64,000 nucleotides of DNA from Ruania albidiflava DSM 18029 (GTDB taxonomy: Bacteria > Actinomycetota > Actinomycetes > Actinomycetales > Beutenbergiaceae), in the NCBI RefSeq assembly GCF_000421225.1, contig NZ_ATWL01000008.1:115352-179351 (forward strand), read 5' to 3'. A program made the translations under genes and the position numbers. Below the pieces are notes generated by a model. It ran no database searches and was not told the DNA's origin. It was given only the letters and a program-made list of their open reading frames with translations. Positions 9,308 to 16,441 of this stretch are shown here, piece after piece. The number at the start of each line of letters is the position of its first letter. Within the stretch, counting starts at the first letter, position 1.

Positions 9308-11077
9308 ATGCCCGACCAGGGACCAGCCGACCAACCGGCGCAGAGCCAACCGCACGTGCTGCGAGAGTACGCGCTGCTGGCCGACGGGGAACGCGGGGCG
9401 CTGATCGGACCCCGCGGTGAGATCGGCTGGTTGTGCGCCCCACGTTGGGACTCTGCCGCACTGTTCTCCTCGTTCGTCGGCGGCGCCGGGCTGTATGCCC
9501 TCACCCCCGAGGACCGGTGGTTCGTCTGGGGCGGATACTACGAGGAAGGCACACTGGTCTGGCGTTCGCGGTGGATGACTGCCGACGGTGTGATCGAGTG
9601 CCGGGAGGCGCTGGCGTTCCCCGGCGAGGAGCACCGGGCCGTGCTGATGCGCCAGGTGCTGGCCGTCGACCGGGACGCAGAGGTGCTCCTCCGGCTGGAC
9701 CCACGAGCGGACTTCGGCCGCTGCCCGGTGCAGGACAGCCGGCTCGAGGCGGGCACCTGGACCGCACGTAGCGGCCCCCTGCACCTGAGGCTGACCGGGG
9801 TCGAGGGGGCCCGGCTCGGTCAGCGTGGGCTGCAGCTGGAGCTGAGCGTCCCGGCCGGGAGCAGCCACGACCTGGTCCTGGAGGTCGCGGACCAGCCGCT
9901 CACCGAGCCGGCAGCAGATGCCGCCCGGGCCTGGTCAGCCACGGTGGAACGCTGGCACCAGGAGGTTCCCGCGATGGTGACCTCGCTCACGCCCCGGGAC
10001 GCCCGGCACGCCTACGCTGTGCTGCGCGGGCTGACGAGCGACCACGGTGGCATGGTCGCAGCAGCCACCACCTCGCTGCCGGAGCGCAGCGAAGCAGGAC
10101 GCAACTATGACTACCGGTTCAGCTGGATCCGAGACCAGAGCCTTGCCGGGCAGGCAGCCGCAGTCGCCGGCGGATGGCCGGTGCTCGACCAGGCGGTCCG
10201 GTTCGTCACCGAGCGGTTGCTCACCGACGGACCGCAGCTGATGCCGGCCTACACGGTCGACGGCGGGCCGGTGCCCCGGGAGGAACCGCTCGATCATCTG
10301 GTCGGTTACCCCGGCGCCGGGGTGGTCGTGGGCAACCAGATCCACGACCAGTTCCAGCTGGACATCTTCGGTGAGGCGCTGCTGCTGCTGGGCACGGCCG
10401 CGCGGCACGACCGGTTGGACCTGCCAGGCTGGCGCGCCGTGGACGTGGCGGTCAGCGCCATCCGGGACCACGACGGGCAGAAGGATGCCGGCATCTGGGA
10501 GCTCGAACCGCAGCACTGGGCGCACTCGCGGCTGATCTGTGCCGCCGGGTTGCGGGCAGTCGCTGCGGTAGCGCCAGCAGCAAAGGCTGCCCAGTGGACC
10601 AGGCTGGCCGAGTCGATCGTCGTGGACACGGCCGCGGACTGTCTGCACCCGTCCGGCCGGTGGCAGCGTTCCGACGTGGACGAAGGTGTCGATGGTGCCC
10701 TGCTGCTGCCGGCGGTCCGGGGCGCTCTGCCCGCACAGGACCCGCGCACCAGGGCCACTCTGGCTGCGGTGCGCGCGGAGCTGACCGAGGACGGCTATGT
10801 CTACCGGTTCCGCCACGACCAGCGTCCGCTGCGGGAGGCGGAGGGCGCGTTCCTGCTCTGCGGCTTCGTCACGGCACTGGCCTGCGAGCAGCAAGGGGAG
10901 CACGCTCAGGCGCGCGCCTGGTTCGAACGGAACCGGGCCGCGTGCGGGCCACCTGGGCTGTTCTCCGAGGAGTACGACGTCACCCAGCGCCAGCTGCGTG
11001 GCAACCTGCCGCAGGCGTTCGTGCACGCGCTGCTGCTGCAGACCTCGATCGACCTGGCCGGCGACCCTGGTCAGTAG
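9308..11077 (+). CDS. Glycoside hydrolase family 15 protein (glucoamylase/trehalase-like)
   Basis: 589 residues from ATG 9308, preceded by GAGGAG at a good distance. The N-terminal beta-sandwich domain starts REYALLADGERGALIGPRGE, and its IGWLCAPRWDSAALF motif is typical of actinobacterial GH15. The (alpha/alpha)6 catalytic domain contains NYDYRFSWIRDQSL, a clear GH15 signature, and a later IWELEPQHWAHSRLICAAGL that carries a glutamate of the catalytic region. There is no signal peptide, so it acts in the cytoplasm. Family members in actinobacteria hydrolyse trehalose or alpha-glucans; substrate is not decided here. It is co-transcribed with katE (10 bp gap), a pairing that suggests osmotic or oxidative stress. 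Its last 7 bp overlap the convergent zinc-ribbon gene. Confidence 0.85.
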   Translation: MPDQGPADQPAQSQPHVLREYALLADGERGALIGPRGEIGWLCAPRWDSAALFSSFVGGAGLYALTPEDRWFVWGGYYEEGTLVWRSRWMTADGVIECREALAFPGEEHRAVLMRQVLAVDRDAEVLLRLDPRADFGRCPVQDSRLEAGTWTARSGPLHLRLTGVEGARLGQRGLQLELSVPAGSSHDLVLEVADQPLTEPAADAARAWSATVERWHQEVPAMVTSLTPRDARHAYAVLRGLTSDHGGMVAAATTSLPERSEAGRNYDYRFSWIRDQSLAGQAAAVAGGWPVLDQAVRFVTERLLTDGPQLMPAYTVDGGPVPREEPLDHLVGYPGAGVVVGNQIHDQFQLDIFGEALLLLGTAARHDRLDLPGWRAVDVAVSAIRDHDGQKDAGIWELEPQHWAHSRLICAAGLRAVAAVAPAAKAAQWTRLAESIVVDTAADCLHPSGRWQRSDVDEGVDGALLLPAVRGALPAQDPRTRATLAAVRAELTEDGYVYRFRHDQRPLREAEGAFLLCGFVTALACEQQGEHAQARAWFERNRAACGPPGLFSEEYDVTQRQLRGNLPQAFVHALLLQTSIDLAGDPGQ

Positions 11078-11208
11078 TCGATCGGGCGTACCGGCAGCTC
11101 ACCTGTGCGCCACGCCTGTGGCTGCGCCAGCGGGCACTCAGCGCTCGTGCAGCGCGGTGGCTCCCCGGTGACGGCGTACCCGCACCTGGGGCAGACCAGC
11201 TCGGCCAT
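11071..11208 (-). CDS. Small zinc-ribbon protein
   Basis: 45 residues from ATG 11208; an alternative ATG at 11214, in an ATGA overlap with the upstream gene, would add two residues. AAGGAGAGG lies just upstream of both. The protein starts MAELVCPRCGYAVTG and has a second cysteine pair in CTSAEC, so CPxCG plus CxxxxC could hold one zinc ion. The end WRTGELPVRPIDY is polar. No family is recognised. It is coupled to the SDR gene upstream, and its stop lies 7 bp inside the convergent GH15 gene. The length and coupling support a real gene; function unknown. Confidence 0.6.
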   Translation of the reverse strand: MAELVCPRCGYAVTGEPPRCTSAECPLAQPQAWRTGELPVRPIDY

Positions 11209-11210
11209 CG

Positions 11211-12227
11211 TCATCCTCTCCTTCTGCTTCGGCGCCAGGTGACGCCCGCGACGGCAGCGGCAGTCGCCGACAGCAAAGAGGCCGCCACCAGGTCGCGTCG
11301 CATCGTCAACCACGACCACGGGTCCCGGCTGCGGACCTGTGCGAGGAACGGCCCGTCCTGGCCTCGGTCCTCCTGCTCGTCCTTGGCTTCGAACAGGTTG
11401 GACCCCCAGCGGGGCAGGTCAGCATCGCTCTGCTGTGCACCGATGCCGGTGCGGGCCAGGTACAGGTCCGCCAGCCTGGGCACCAGCCGGTCGCCGAGGA
11501 TCGTGTAGGCCGTGGAGAAACCGACCCACATGTTCCGCCGGGGGTGCTCGGCGATGAACACGATGCCCCGCGCGGCCACCGCGGGGGAGAAGATCGGCGG
11601 GACCGGCATGGGGTGGCCGGGCATGCGGTTGAGGTTCCAGGAGAACTGGGGAGTGTTCAGCCCGGGCAGCTGGATGGTGCACAGCTTCACGTTGCTGTGC
11701 TCGCTGGCGAGCTCGGTGACCACGGACCGGGTGTACCCCACGACTGCGTGCTTGGCGCCGCAGTAGGCGGCTTGCAGCGGGATGGACCGGTAGGCCAGCG
11801 CAGAGCCGACGTTCACGATCACGCCCCGGTCGCGGGGGCGCATGTGTGCCAGTGCGGCCTGTGTGCCGTGCACCTGCCCGAGGTAGGTCACCTCGGTGAT
11901 CCTGCGCACCTCCTCGGCGCTGGTGTCCCAGGAGTAGGCGAGCGAACCGACGAACGCGACGTTCACCCAGATGTCGATCACACCCAGCTCGGCGGCCACC
12001 TGTGCTGCGGCCTGGTGCACCGCGTCGGGGTCCGCGACGTCGGTGCGCACCGCCAGCCCGCGCTGCCCCCGCCGCCGCACGGCTGCCTCGGCCGCTTCCA
12101 GTCCTGCGCGGCCGCGAGCGAGGATGGCCACGTCGTAGCCGGCGTCGGCGAACGCGTGCACCGCCGCGCGCCCCACCCCTGCCGTCCCTCCGGTCACCAC
12201 GGCCACCTTGTGCGCTGCGCTGGTCAT
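11211..12227 (-). CDS. Short-chain dehydrogenase/reductase with C-terminal membrane tail
   Basis: 338 residues. The Rossmann fold has the cofactor motif TGGTAGVGRAA (residues 12-22). The NNAG position is altered to NVAF. The catalytic serine is in IVNVGSALAYRS and the YxxxK motif in AAYCGAKHAVVGYTR. After the SDR core of about 260 residues comes an extra tail with a polar stretch and a hydrophobic segment near the C-terminus (LVAASLLSATAAAVAGV) followed by arginines, which may anchor the enzyme to the membrane. ATG 12227 has AAGGAGAGG upstream. This SDR type with a C-terminal extension is common in actinobacterial stress islands; its substrate is unknown. It probably forms an operon with the 45-residue zinc-ribbon gene. 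Confidence 0.85.
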   Translation of the reverse strand: MTSAAHKVAVVTGGTAGVGRAAVHAFADAGYDVAILARGRAGLEAAEAAVRRRGQRGLAVRTDVADPDAVHQAAAQVAAELGVIDIWVNVAFVGSLAYSWDTSAEEVRRITEVTYLGQVHGTQAALAHMRPRDRGVIVNVGSALAYRSIPLQAAYCGAKHAVVGYTRSVVTELASEHSNVKLCTIQLPGLNTPQFSWNLNRMPGHPMPVPPIFSPAVAARGIVFIAEHPRRNMWVGFSTAYTILGDRLVPRLADLYLARTGIGAQQSDADLPRWGSNLFEAKDEQEDRGQDGPFLAQVRSRDPWSWLTMRRDLVAASLLSATAAAVAGVTWRRSRRRG

Positions 12228-12260
12228 CGCCTCTCCTTTCCGCTGACGTGTGGTTCGAGC

Positions 12261-12449
12261 TCAGCGAGTGCGTCCAGCACCGTGTTCCACGAGCACTGGC
12301 ACGCCCGCGTGGGTGCCCCGGTCGGCCGGCTCGTCGGACCACCACCACGCCTGCAGCCCGCCCGGGGTGGTCCACGCGTCCCCGGCCTGGTCGGTCCCGA
12401 TCTGGAGCCTGCGCGTGGTGCAGACGGTCTCGGGGTCCGCGGCGGTCAT
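12261..12449 (-). CDS. Possible small protein of 62 residues, unknown
   Basis: Opens with ATG 12449 preceded by GAGGTG at 8 nt and ends 33 bp before the SDR start, so it could be the first gene of that small operon. The product is polar with a tryptophan cluster (LQAWWWSDEPAD). I recognise no family. Codon third positions look GC-rich, but this is weak evidence in this DNA. The rest of the 379-bp interval between the SDR genes at 12227 and 12607 holds a promoter-like site and nothing else I can name. Confidence 0.3.
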   Translation of the reverse strand: MTAADPETVCTTRRLQIGTDQAGDAWTTPGGLQAWWWSDEPADRGTHAGVPVLVEHGAGRTR

Positions 12450-12571
12450 GGTCGGTCACCTCTACCCGTGGGAGCTCCTTGCCGGGTCTCCCTGTCCTCG
12501 TCGGCGCGGTCCATGCCCTCCTGCTACCCGAAAGGCCGCGGACCAAAACCTGCCCAGCACCCGCCCTGGGG

Positions 12572-12596
12572 GTGTACGTCTGGCGGCAACGGGTAC
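12572..12596 (+). promoter_or_regulatory. SigB-type promoter of the stress SDR gene
   Basis: GTGT (12572-12575), a 15-nt spacer, then GGGTAC (12591-12596) fits the published Streptomyces SigB consensus GNNT-N14-16-GGGTAY completely. It ends 10 nt before the ATG at 12607, so transcription would start within a few bases of the start codon. The downstream gene is of the general stress protein 39 type, and two SigB/SigF-type sigma genes lie within 8 kb. Confidence 0.5.
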
Positions 12597-12606
12597 TACG
12601 CACGGT

Positions 12607-13512
12607 ATGAGTGCCGAACATGAGTCCATCGCCACCTCTGCCGCCGAGCTCGTCAACTCCGAGGGCGGCTTCCCTGCCCAGGAGCAGCAGCCCCCAGGCC
12701 TGACGAGTGCTATGAACCCTGTCCCGGACCACGGCGAGAAGTCCTACGTAGGTCACCATCGGTTGCACGGGCTGCGTGCCCTCATCACCGGCGGCGACTC
12801 CGGAATCGGGCGCGCCACGGCGATCGCGTTCGCCCGGGAAGGTGCCGACGTGGCGATCTCCTACCTGGACAGCGAACAACAGGACGCCGAGGAGACCGCC
12901 CGATGGGTGCGGGAGGCCGGCCAGCAGGCGGTGCTGCTCCCCGGTGACCTCACGGAGGCGGAGCACTGTGCCGGGCTCCCAGGCGAGGCCGCTGCTGCCC
13001 TCGGTGGCTTGGACGTGCTGGTCAACAACGCCGGGTACCAGATGGCCCGGACCACCGGGATCGAGCAGATCAGCACCGAGCAGCTCGACCGGGTGCTGAA
13101 GACGAACCTGTACTCGTTGTTCTGGCTCACGCGCGCGGCGGTGCCGCTGCTGGAGCCCGGCGCGAGCATCATCAACACCACCTCGATCCAGGCCTACTTG
13201 CCCTCGGTCACCTTGCTGGACTACGCGGCGACGAAGGCGGCGATCAACAACTTCACCGCCAACCTCGCCGCTGAGCTCGGGCCCCGGGGCATCCGGGTGA
13301 ACGCCGTGGCCCCGGGACCGATCTGGACGCCGTTGCAGCCGGCCACCCAGGACGGCGACCACCTGGAGAGCTTCGGCGGAGACACCCCGCTCGGCCGTGC
13401 CGGGCAACCGGGTGAGGTGGCCCCCGCCTACGTGTTCCTGGCGGCACCAGCGGAAGCAAGCTATGTCTCTGGAACGGTGCTCGGGGTCACTGGTGGCAAA
13501 CCGGTGTTCTGA
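12607..13512 (+). CDS. Short-chain dehydrogenase, general stress protein 39 (YhdF/YghA) type
   Basis: 301 residues. A 50-residue N-terminal arm (GLTSAMNPVPDHGEKSYVG) precedes the Rossmann fold; this arm with its PxPDHGExSY pattern marks the general stress protein 39 group. The nucleotide motif is TGGDSGIGRA, followed by NNAGYQ. The catalytic serine is in INTTSIQAY and YxxxK in DYAATKAAINNF. The C-terminus has the usual GEVAPAYVFLA and SGTVLGVTGG. It reduces an unknown carbonyl with NAD(P)H in the cytoplasm. ATG 12607 is chosen because it directly follows a SigB-type promoter; no Shine-Dalgarno is visible, which suits a leaderless transcript. The next gene downstream is a sigma factor. Confidence 0.9.
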   Translation: MSAEHESIATSAAELVNSEGGFPAQEQQPPGLTSAMNPVPDHGEKSYVGHHRLHGLRALITGGDSGIGRATAIAFAREGADVAISYLDSEQQDAEETARWVREAGQQAVLLPGDLTEAEHCAGLPGEAAAALGGLDVLVNNAGYQMARTTGIEQISTEQLDRVLKTNLYSLFWLTRAAVPLLEPGASIINTTSIQAYLPSVTLLDYAATKAAINNFTANLAAELGPRGIRVNAVAPGPIWTPLQPATQDGDHLESFGGDTPLGRAGQPGEVAPAYVFLAAPAEASYVSGTVLGVTGGKPVF

Positions 13513-13516
13513 CCCG

Positions 13517-13581
13517 CTCGCGTTGCCGAGCACGAGGTCTGGTGCTTCGATGAGGGCGAGGTGAGCGGGTCAAGCAGCCGG
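13517..13581 (+). promoter_or_regulatory. Conserved element upstream of sigma factor gene (copy 2)
   Basis: Second copy of the element at 5481-5547, here between the stress SDR stop and the sigma start at 13596. Blocks CTCGCGTTGCCG (13517-13528), GGTGCTTC, GAGC plus one base plus GGTCAAGC, and CGGC are shared. It sits at the same distance from its sigma gene as copy 1, to within a few bases. Confidence 0.6.
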
Positions 13582-13595
13582 CTCGCGACCGTCGT

Positions 13596-14423
13596 GTGAT
13601 GGGTCGACCTATGACTGCTTCGAAGCAGCACGTCGTCGCGGCCGAGGACCAGGTGGCGACCGGTGGTCCCACCTCCGGCCCGGTTGCGGAGCGGCTTCTG
13701 GAGCAGCTGCGTACGACAGCAGAGCCGGCAGCGCGCTCGGCTGCTTACGAGCGCCTGGTAGCGATGCACCTGCCGCTGGTCGAGACGATCGCAGCCCGGT
13801 ACCGCGGGAAGGGCACGGAGAGGGACGACCTGGTCCAGGTGGCAAGCCTCGGCCTGTGCAAGGCCATCTGTGGCTACCAGGCCGACCGGGGCCCGTCGTT
13901 CCTGGCTCATGCCGTGCCGACGATCACCGGGGAGCTGAAGCGGTACTTCCGCGACCTGGCCTGGAACGTGCGTCCACCGCGCCGGCTGCAAGAGCTGCAG
14001 CTGGAGCTGAGGGAGTGCGAGGCGGTGCTGACCCAGCGGTTGGGGCATCCTCCGTCCGAGGAGGAGCTGGCGGCCGCCAGCGGGATCGAGCAGCACGCCC
14101 TGCGCGAGGTGCGGGTGGCCGAGCAGGTGGCTCGCACCGTCTCCGTGGAGGCTCTGGGTGAGACCAGCGGGCGGTGGGCGGAGGCACGGCTTCCTAGCAG
14201 CGACGACTTCGCCGCGACCGAGGCCCGGCTCGTGCTGCTGCCGGCGGTCCGCGCGCTGACGCTGCGCGAGCGGAAGATCCTCTGGCTGCGGTTCGTGCAG
14301 GGGTCGACCCAGAAAGAGATCGGTGCGGCCCTGGGGGTGAGCCAGATGCAGGTCTCCCGGCTGCTCGAGCAGATCTTGACCAAGCTGCGGAGCTGGATCG
14401 TGCCGTGGCAGGAGGCCGGCTGA
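13596..14423 (+). CDS. RNA polymerase sigma factor, SigB/SigF/SigG family (paralogue 2)
   Basis: 275 residues. Region 2 has RDDLVQVASLGLCKAICGYQ and AVPTITGELKRYFRDLAWNV. Region 3 has PPSEEELAAASGIEQHAL. Region 4 has STQKEIGAALGVSQMQVSRLL. It is clearly paralogous to the sigma factor at 5564-6388 along the whole length and shares an upstream element with it. ATG 13596 gives MGRPMTA; a second ATG five codons later is possible. No anti-sigma gene is next to it. It is followed after 86 bp by a small membrane protein on the same strand. The role is transcription of general stress genes; regulation of its own upstream element is an inference. Confidence 0.9.
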   Translation: MMGRPMTASKQHVVAAEDQVATGGPTSGPVAERLLEQLRTTAEPAARSAAYERLVAMHLPLVETIAARYRGKGTERDDLVQVASLGLCKAICGYQADRGPSFLAHAVPTITGELKRYFRDLAWNVRPPRRLQELQLELRECEAVLTQRLGHPPSEEELAAASGIEQHALREVRVAEQVARTVSVEALGETSGRWAEARLPSSDDFAATEARLVLLPAVRALTLRERKILWLRFVQGSTQKEIGAALGVSQMQVSRLLEQILTKLRSWIVPWQEAG

Positions 14424-14509
14424 GCCGCCGGCCCAGCCGACCGGTCCAGAAGGGCACAGAGAGGAGCAGGGCTTGCACGTGGCCGCCACGACCATCGGGG
14501 GAGAACGCC

Positions 14510-14983
14510 GTGACTGAGGACGCTGCAGATGTCTCTGCCTCCGGACCGGAGCCGACCACCTATGCCCGCGGCGTCCGCACGGCACTGCGCAACAACGCCT
14601 CCGCGTACGGATTCTCGATCACCGTGACCGTCGCCTACGGTCTGGTCAGCGGCACCCAGAGCACCATCACGGCGAGCAAGACGATCGCCTTCGGGCTCGG
14701 TGCGGCGGTGGGGTTCGTGCTGGTCGGTGCGATCTTCGTAGCCGCGACCTCCCGCGGGAGCCTGCCGGAGAGCCGACAGGCCCTGACGATCAGCGGTGGT
14801 GTGGACATGCTCTCCGTAGGGGCCGCGATCGCTGCTGCCTACGGGCTGTCCCTCCTCCCCGGATTCTGGGCCTGGCCGTCGACCGGCGGCGGAGCCGTCG
14901 CCTGCTACCTCCTGGTCAGCGGGCTGGACGTGCTCATCGCACGCGCACTGGCCCGCCACACCAGCTTCGGCAGCAGGCAGTGA
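14510..14983 (+). CDS. Small integral membrane protein, unknown function
   Basis: 157 residues from GTG 14510, preceded by GGGGGAG 7 nt upstream; an in-frame ATG far upstream would overlap the sigma gene. After a polar N-terminus of about 25 residues there are four hydrophobic segments (around YGFSITVTVAYGLVSG, IAFGLGAAVGFVLVGAIFVA, VDMLSVGAAIAAAYGLSLL and AVACYLLVSGLDVLIA). No family is recognised. It follows the sigma gene on the same strand and may be part of the stress regulon. Codon use is like the neighbours. Confidence 0.65.
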   Translation: MTEDAADVSASGPEPTTYARGVRTALRNNASAYGFSITVTVAYGLVSGTQSTITASKTIAFGLGAAVGFVLVGAIFVAATSRGSLPESRQALTISGGVDMLSVGAAIAAAYGLSLLPGFWAWPSTGGGAVACYLLVSGLDVLIARALARHTSFGSRQ

Positions 14984-15056
14984 CTCCACACCACGCGCCG
15001 GGGCGGGCCCTGCCGGCCCGGCACGCCCGGCGTGCACGCACAGAACCGGAGGACTG

Positions 15057-15402
15057 ATGGATCTGGACGTCGCAGGACGCACAGCACTCGTGACCGGAGC
15101 GGACTCCGGCATCGGGCGCGCCACCGTCACCACGCTCCTGGCCGAGGGGGCCACCGTGGTGGCGACCGCGACGAGCCGCGACGGCCTCGGTGCGATGGCC
15201 ACCGAGACCGGTGCACCGGTCTCCCAGCGGCGCACCTGCGCTGCCGACGTGACCCGCACCGGGTGCACGCGTTGCAGCACTGGACGCACCAGGAGGTCGG
15301 CCCGATCGACGTGCTGGTGCATGCCGCCGGCATCACTGGGCCGAGGCGGCCTGGCACCTCTCCGGTGCCGCTGCGGCACGGTTCCGGCTCCCCGGCAGCT
15401 GA
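15057..15402 (+). pseudogene. Short-chain dehydrogenase remnant joined to another gene's tail
   Basis: ATG 15057 with GGAGG upstream opens a normal SDR start (VAGRTALVTGADSGIGRATV, residues 6-25) that runs to about codon 68. The frame then changes: VGPIDVLVHAAGITG, the fourth-strand region of an SDR, is read in a second frame near 15296-15340. From 15340 a third frame reads AEAAWHLSGAAAARFRLPGS and stops at TGA 15400-15402; this looks like the C-terminal end of another protein I cannot name. So at least two deletions with frame changes removed most of the SDR and the body of a following gene. No catalytic YxxxK remains. Confidence 0.7.
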
Positions 15403-16126
15403 GTCCACCGATCGAGGCCACCTGTCCGTCGATCTTCTCCGAAGCCTTCTCCTGGCCGCTGCTGACCCTCGACGACAGCGCCCTGCAGCACGACATCACC
15501 ACTATGGCCCGCGTCTGCGCCGAGCACCGGGTGGCGCACGCCCCGCACGTGAAGGCCGCGTTGTCCCGCAAGCTGTACTTGGCCGCCGCGTACCTGGGCC
15601 TCGGCAGCCACGGCCCGCCCCCCGGGGGCTCGGGCTGCTGGTCGAGCTCGGTGTCGCCGGAGGGCGGACCGGTGCCCGCACCCCGGAGGAAGCCCTGCAG
15701 CTCGCCCGGGACGTGCACGCGGCCGGCCTGCCGCTGCTCGGGGTGACCGGCTACGAGGGACCGCTGGTGGACCACAGCGAACGCCCGCGCGCCCGGCGAG
15801 TGGTCGAGTACGTGCGGAACCTACGCACCCTGGCCTGCGCCGTCGAGCAGGAAGGGCTGCGGCAGTGGGCACCGGCGACGGCCAGACTGCCGGTGGTCAG
15901 CGTGGGCGGCAGCGACCTGGTGGACGTGGTCCTGGCCGAGCTCGGTGCACCGGGCCCCGTCCGGTGCAGGGCATCATCCGCTCCGGCGCCCACCTCACCC
16001 ACGACCACGGGCTGTGCGCCCGCGCGAACCCGTGGCAGCACCTCGGACTGGCGCTGCACGTGGCGCGCAGCAGTGACCGTCGACGACCAGCTGCGCGTCC
16101 TGGACGTGGTGACCACCGACTTCTGA
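15399..16126 (+). pseudogene. PLP-dependent amino acid deaminase/D-threonine aldolase-like gene, fragmented
   Basis: Pieces of one alanine-racemase-fold PLP enzyme appear in successive frames. At 15399-15600 the frame reads FSWPLLTLDDSALQHDITTM and AHAPHVKAALSRKL, the usual start with the PLP-lysine region, where H-V-K is kept. At about 15632-15962 a different frame reads ELGVAGGRTGARTPEEALQL, GVTGYEGPL and VVSVGGSDLVDVVLAEL. At about 15965-16070 a third reads GIIRSGAHLTHDHGL, which carries the zinc/PLP-site histidine segment of this group. The expected start codon position reads CTG inside CTGA where an ATGA or GTGA overlap with the preceding stop would be expected. The gene is clearly dead. 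Confidence 0.7.
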
Positions 16127-16139
16127 CCGAGGAGAGACG

Positions 16140-16428
16140 ATGACCAAGACCGCCGTCCGCACCACGAGCGCACCGGCACCGGCGCACGCTGGCGAACGTG
16201 GCCGCGATCGTCGAGGCAGCCGGTGCCACCTTCGCCGACGTCGTCTCCCTGCGCGTGTTCCTCACCGACCGGCACCACTTCGCCGCGATGAACCAGGCCT
16301 ATGCGGACTTCGTCGTCGAACGGTGCGGCACCGCGGTGTTCCCGGCCCGCACCACCCTCGTCTGCGGGCTGCCGCGCGAGGAGGTGCTCGTGGAGACCGA
16401 CGCGCTCGCAGTGGTCGCCGAGCCCTGA
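16140..16428 (+). pseudogene. RidA/YjgF family gene with internal deletion
   Basis: ATG 16140, preceded by GAGGAGAG, starts MTKTAVRTTSAPAPAHA, a normal RidA beginning. The C-terminal two-thirds (RTLANVAAIVEAAGATFADV, then SLRVFLTDR and FPARTTLVCGLP) is in another frame from 16183 to the stop at 16428. About 35 residues of the usual family length are absent between them. The join lies in CGCACGCT, which could encode both the last residues before the gap (AHA) and the first after it (RTL), as expected of a deletion between short direct repeats. RidA proteins hydrolyse reactive enamine/imine intermediates from PLP enzymes, so pairing with the upstream PLP gene makes sense; both are dead. Confidence 0.75.
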
Positions 16429-16441
16429 GCCGCACGCTGCC

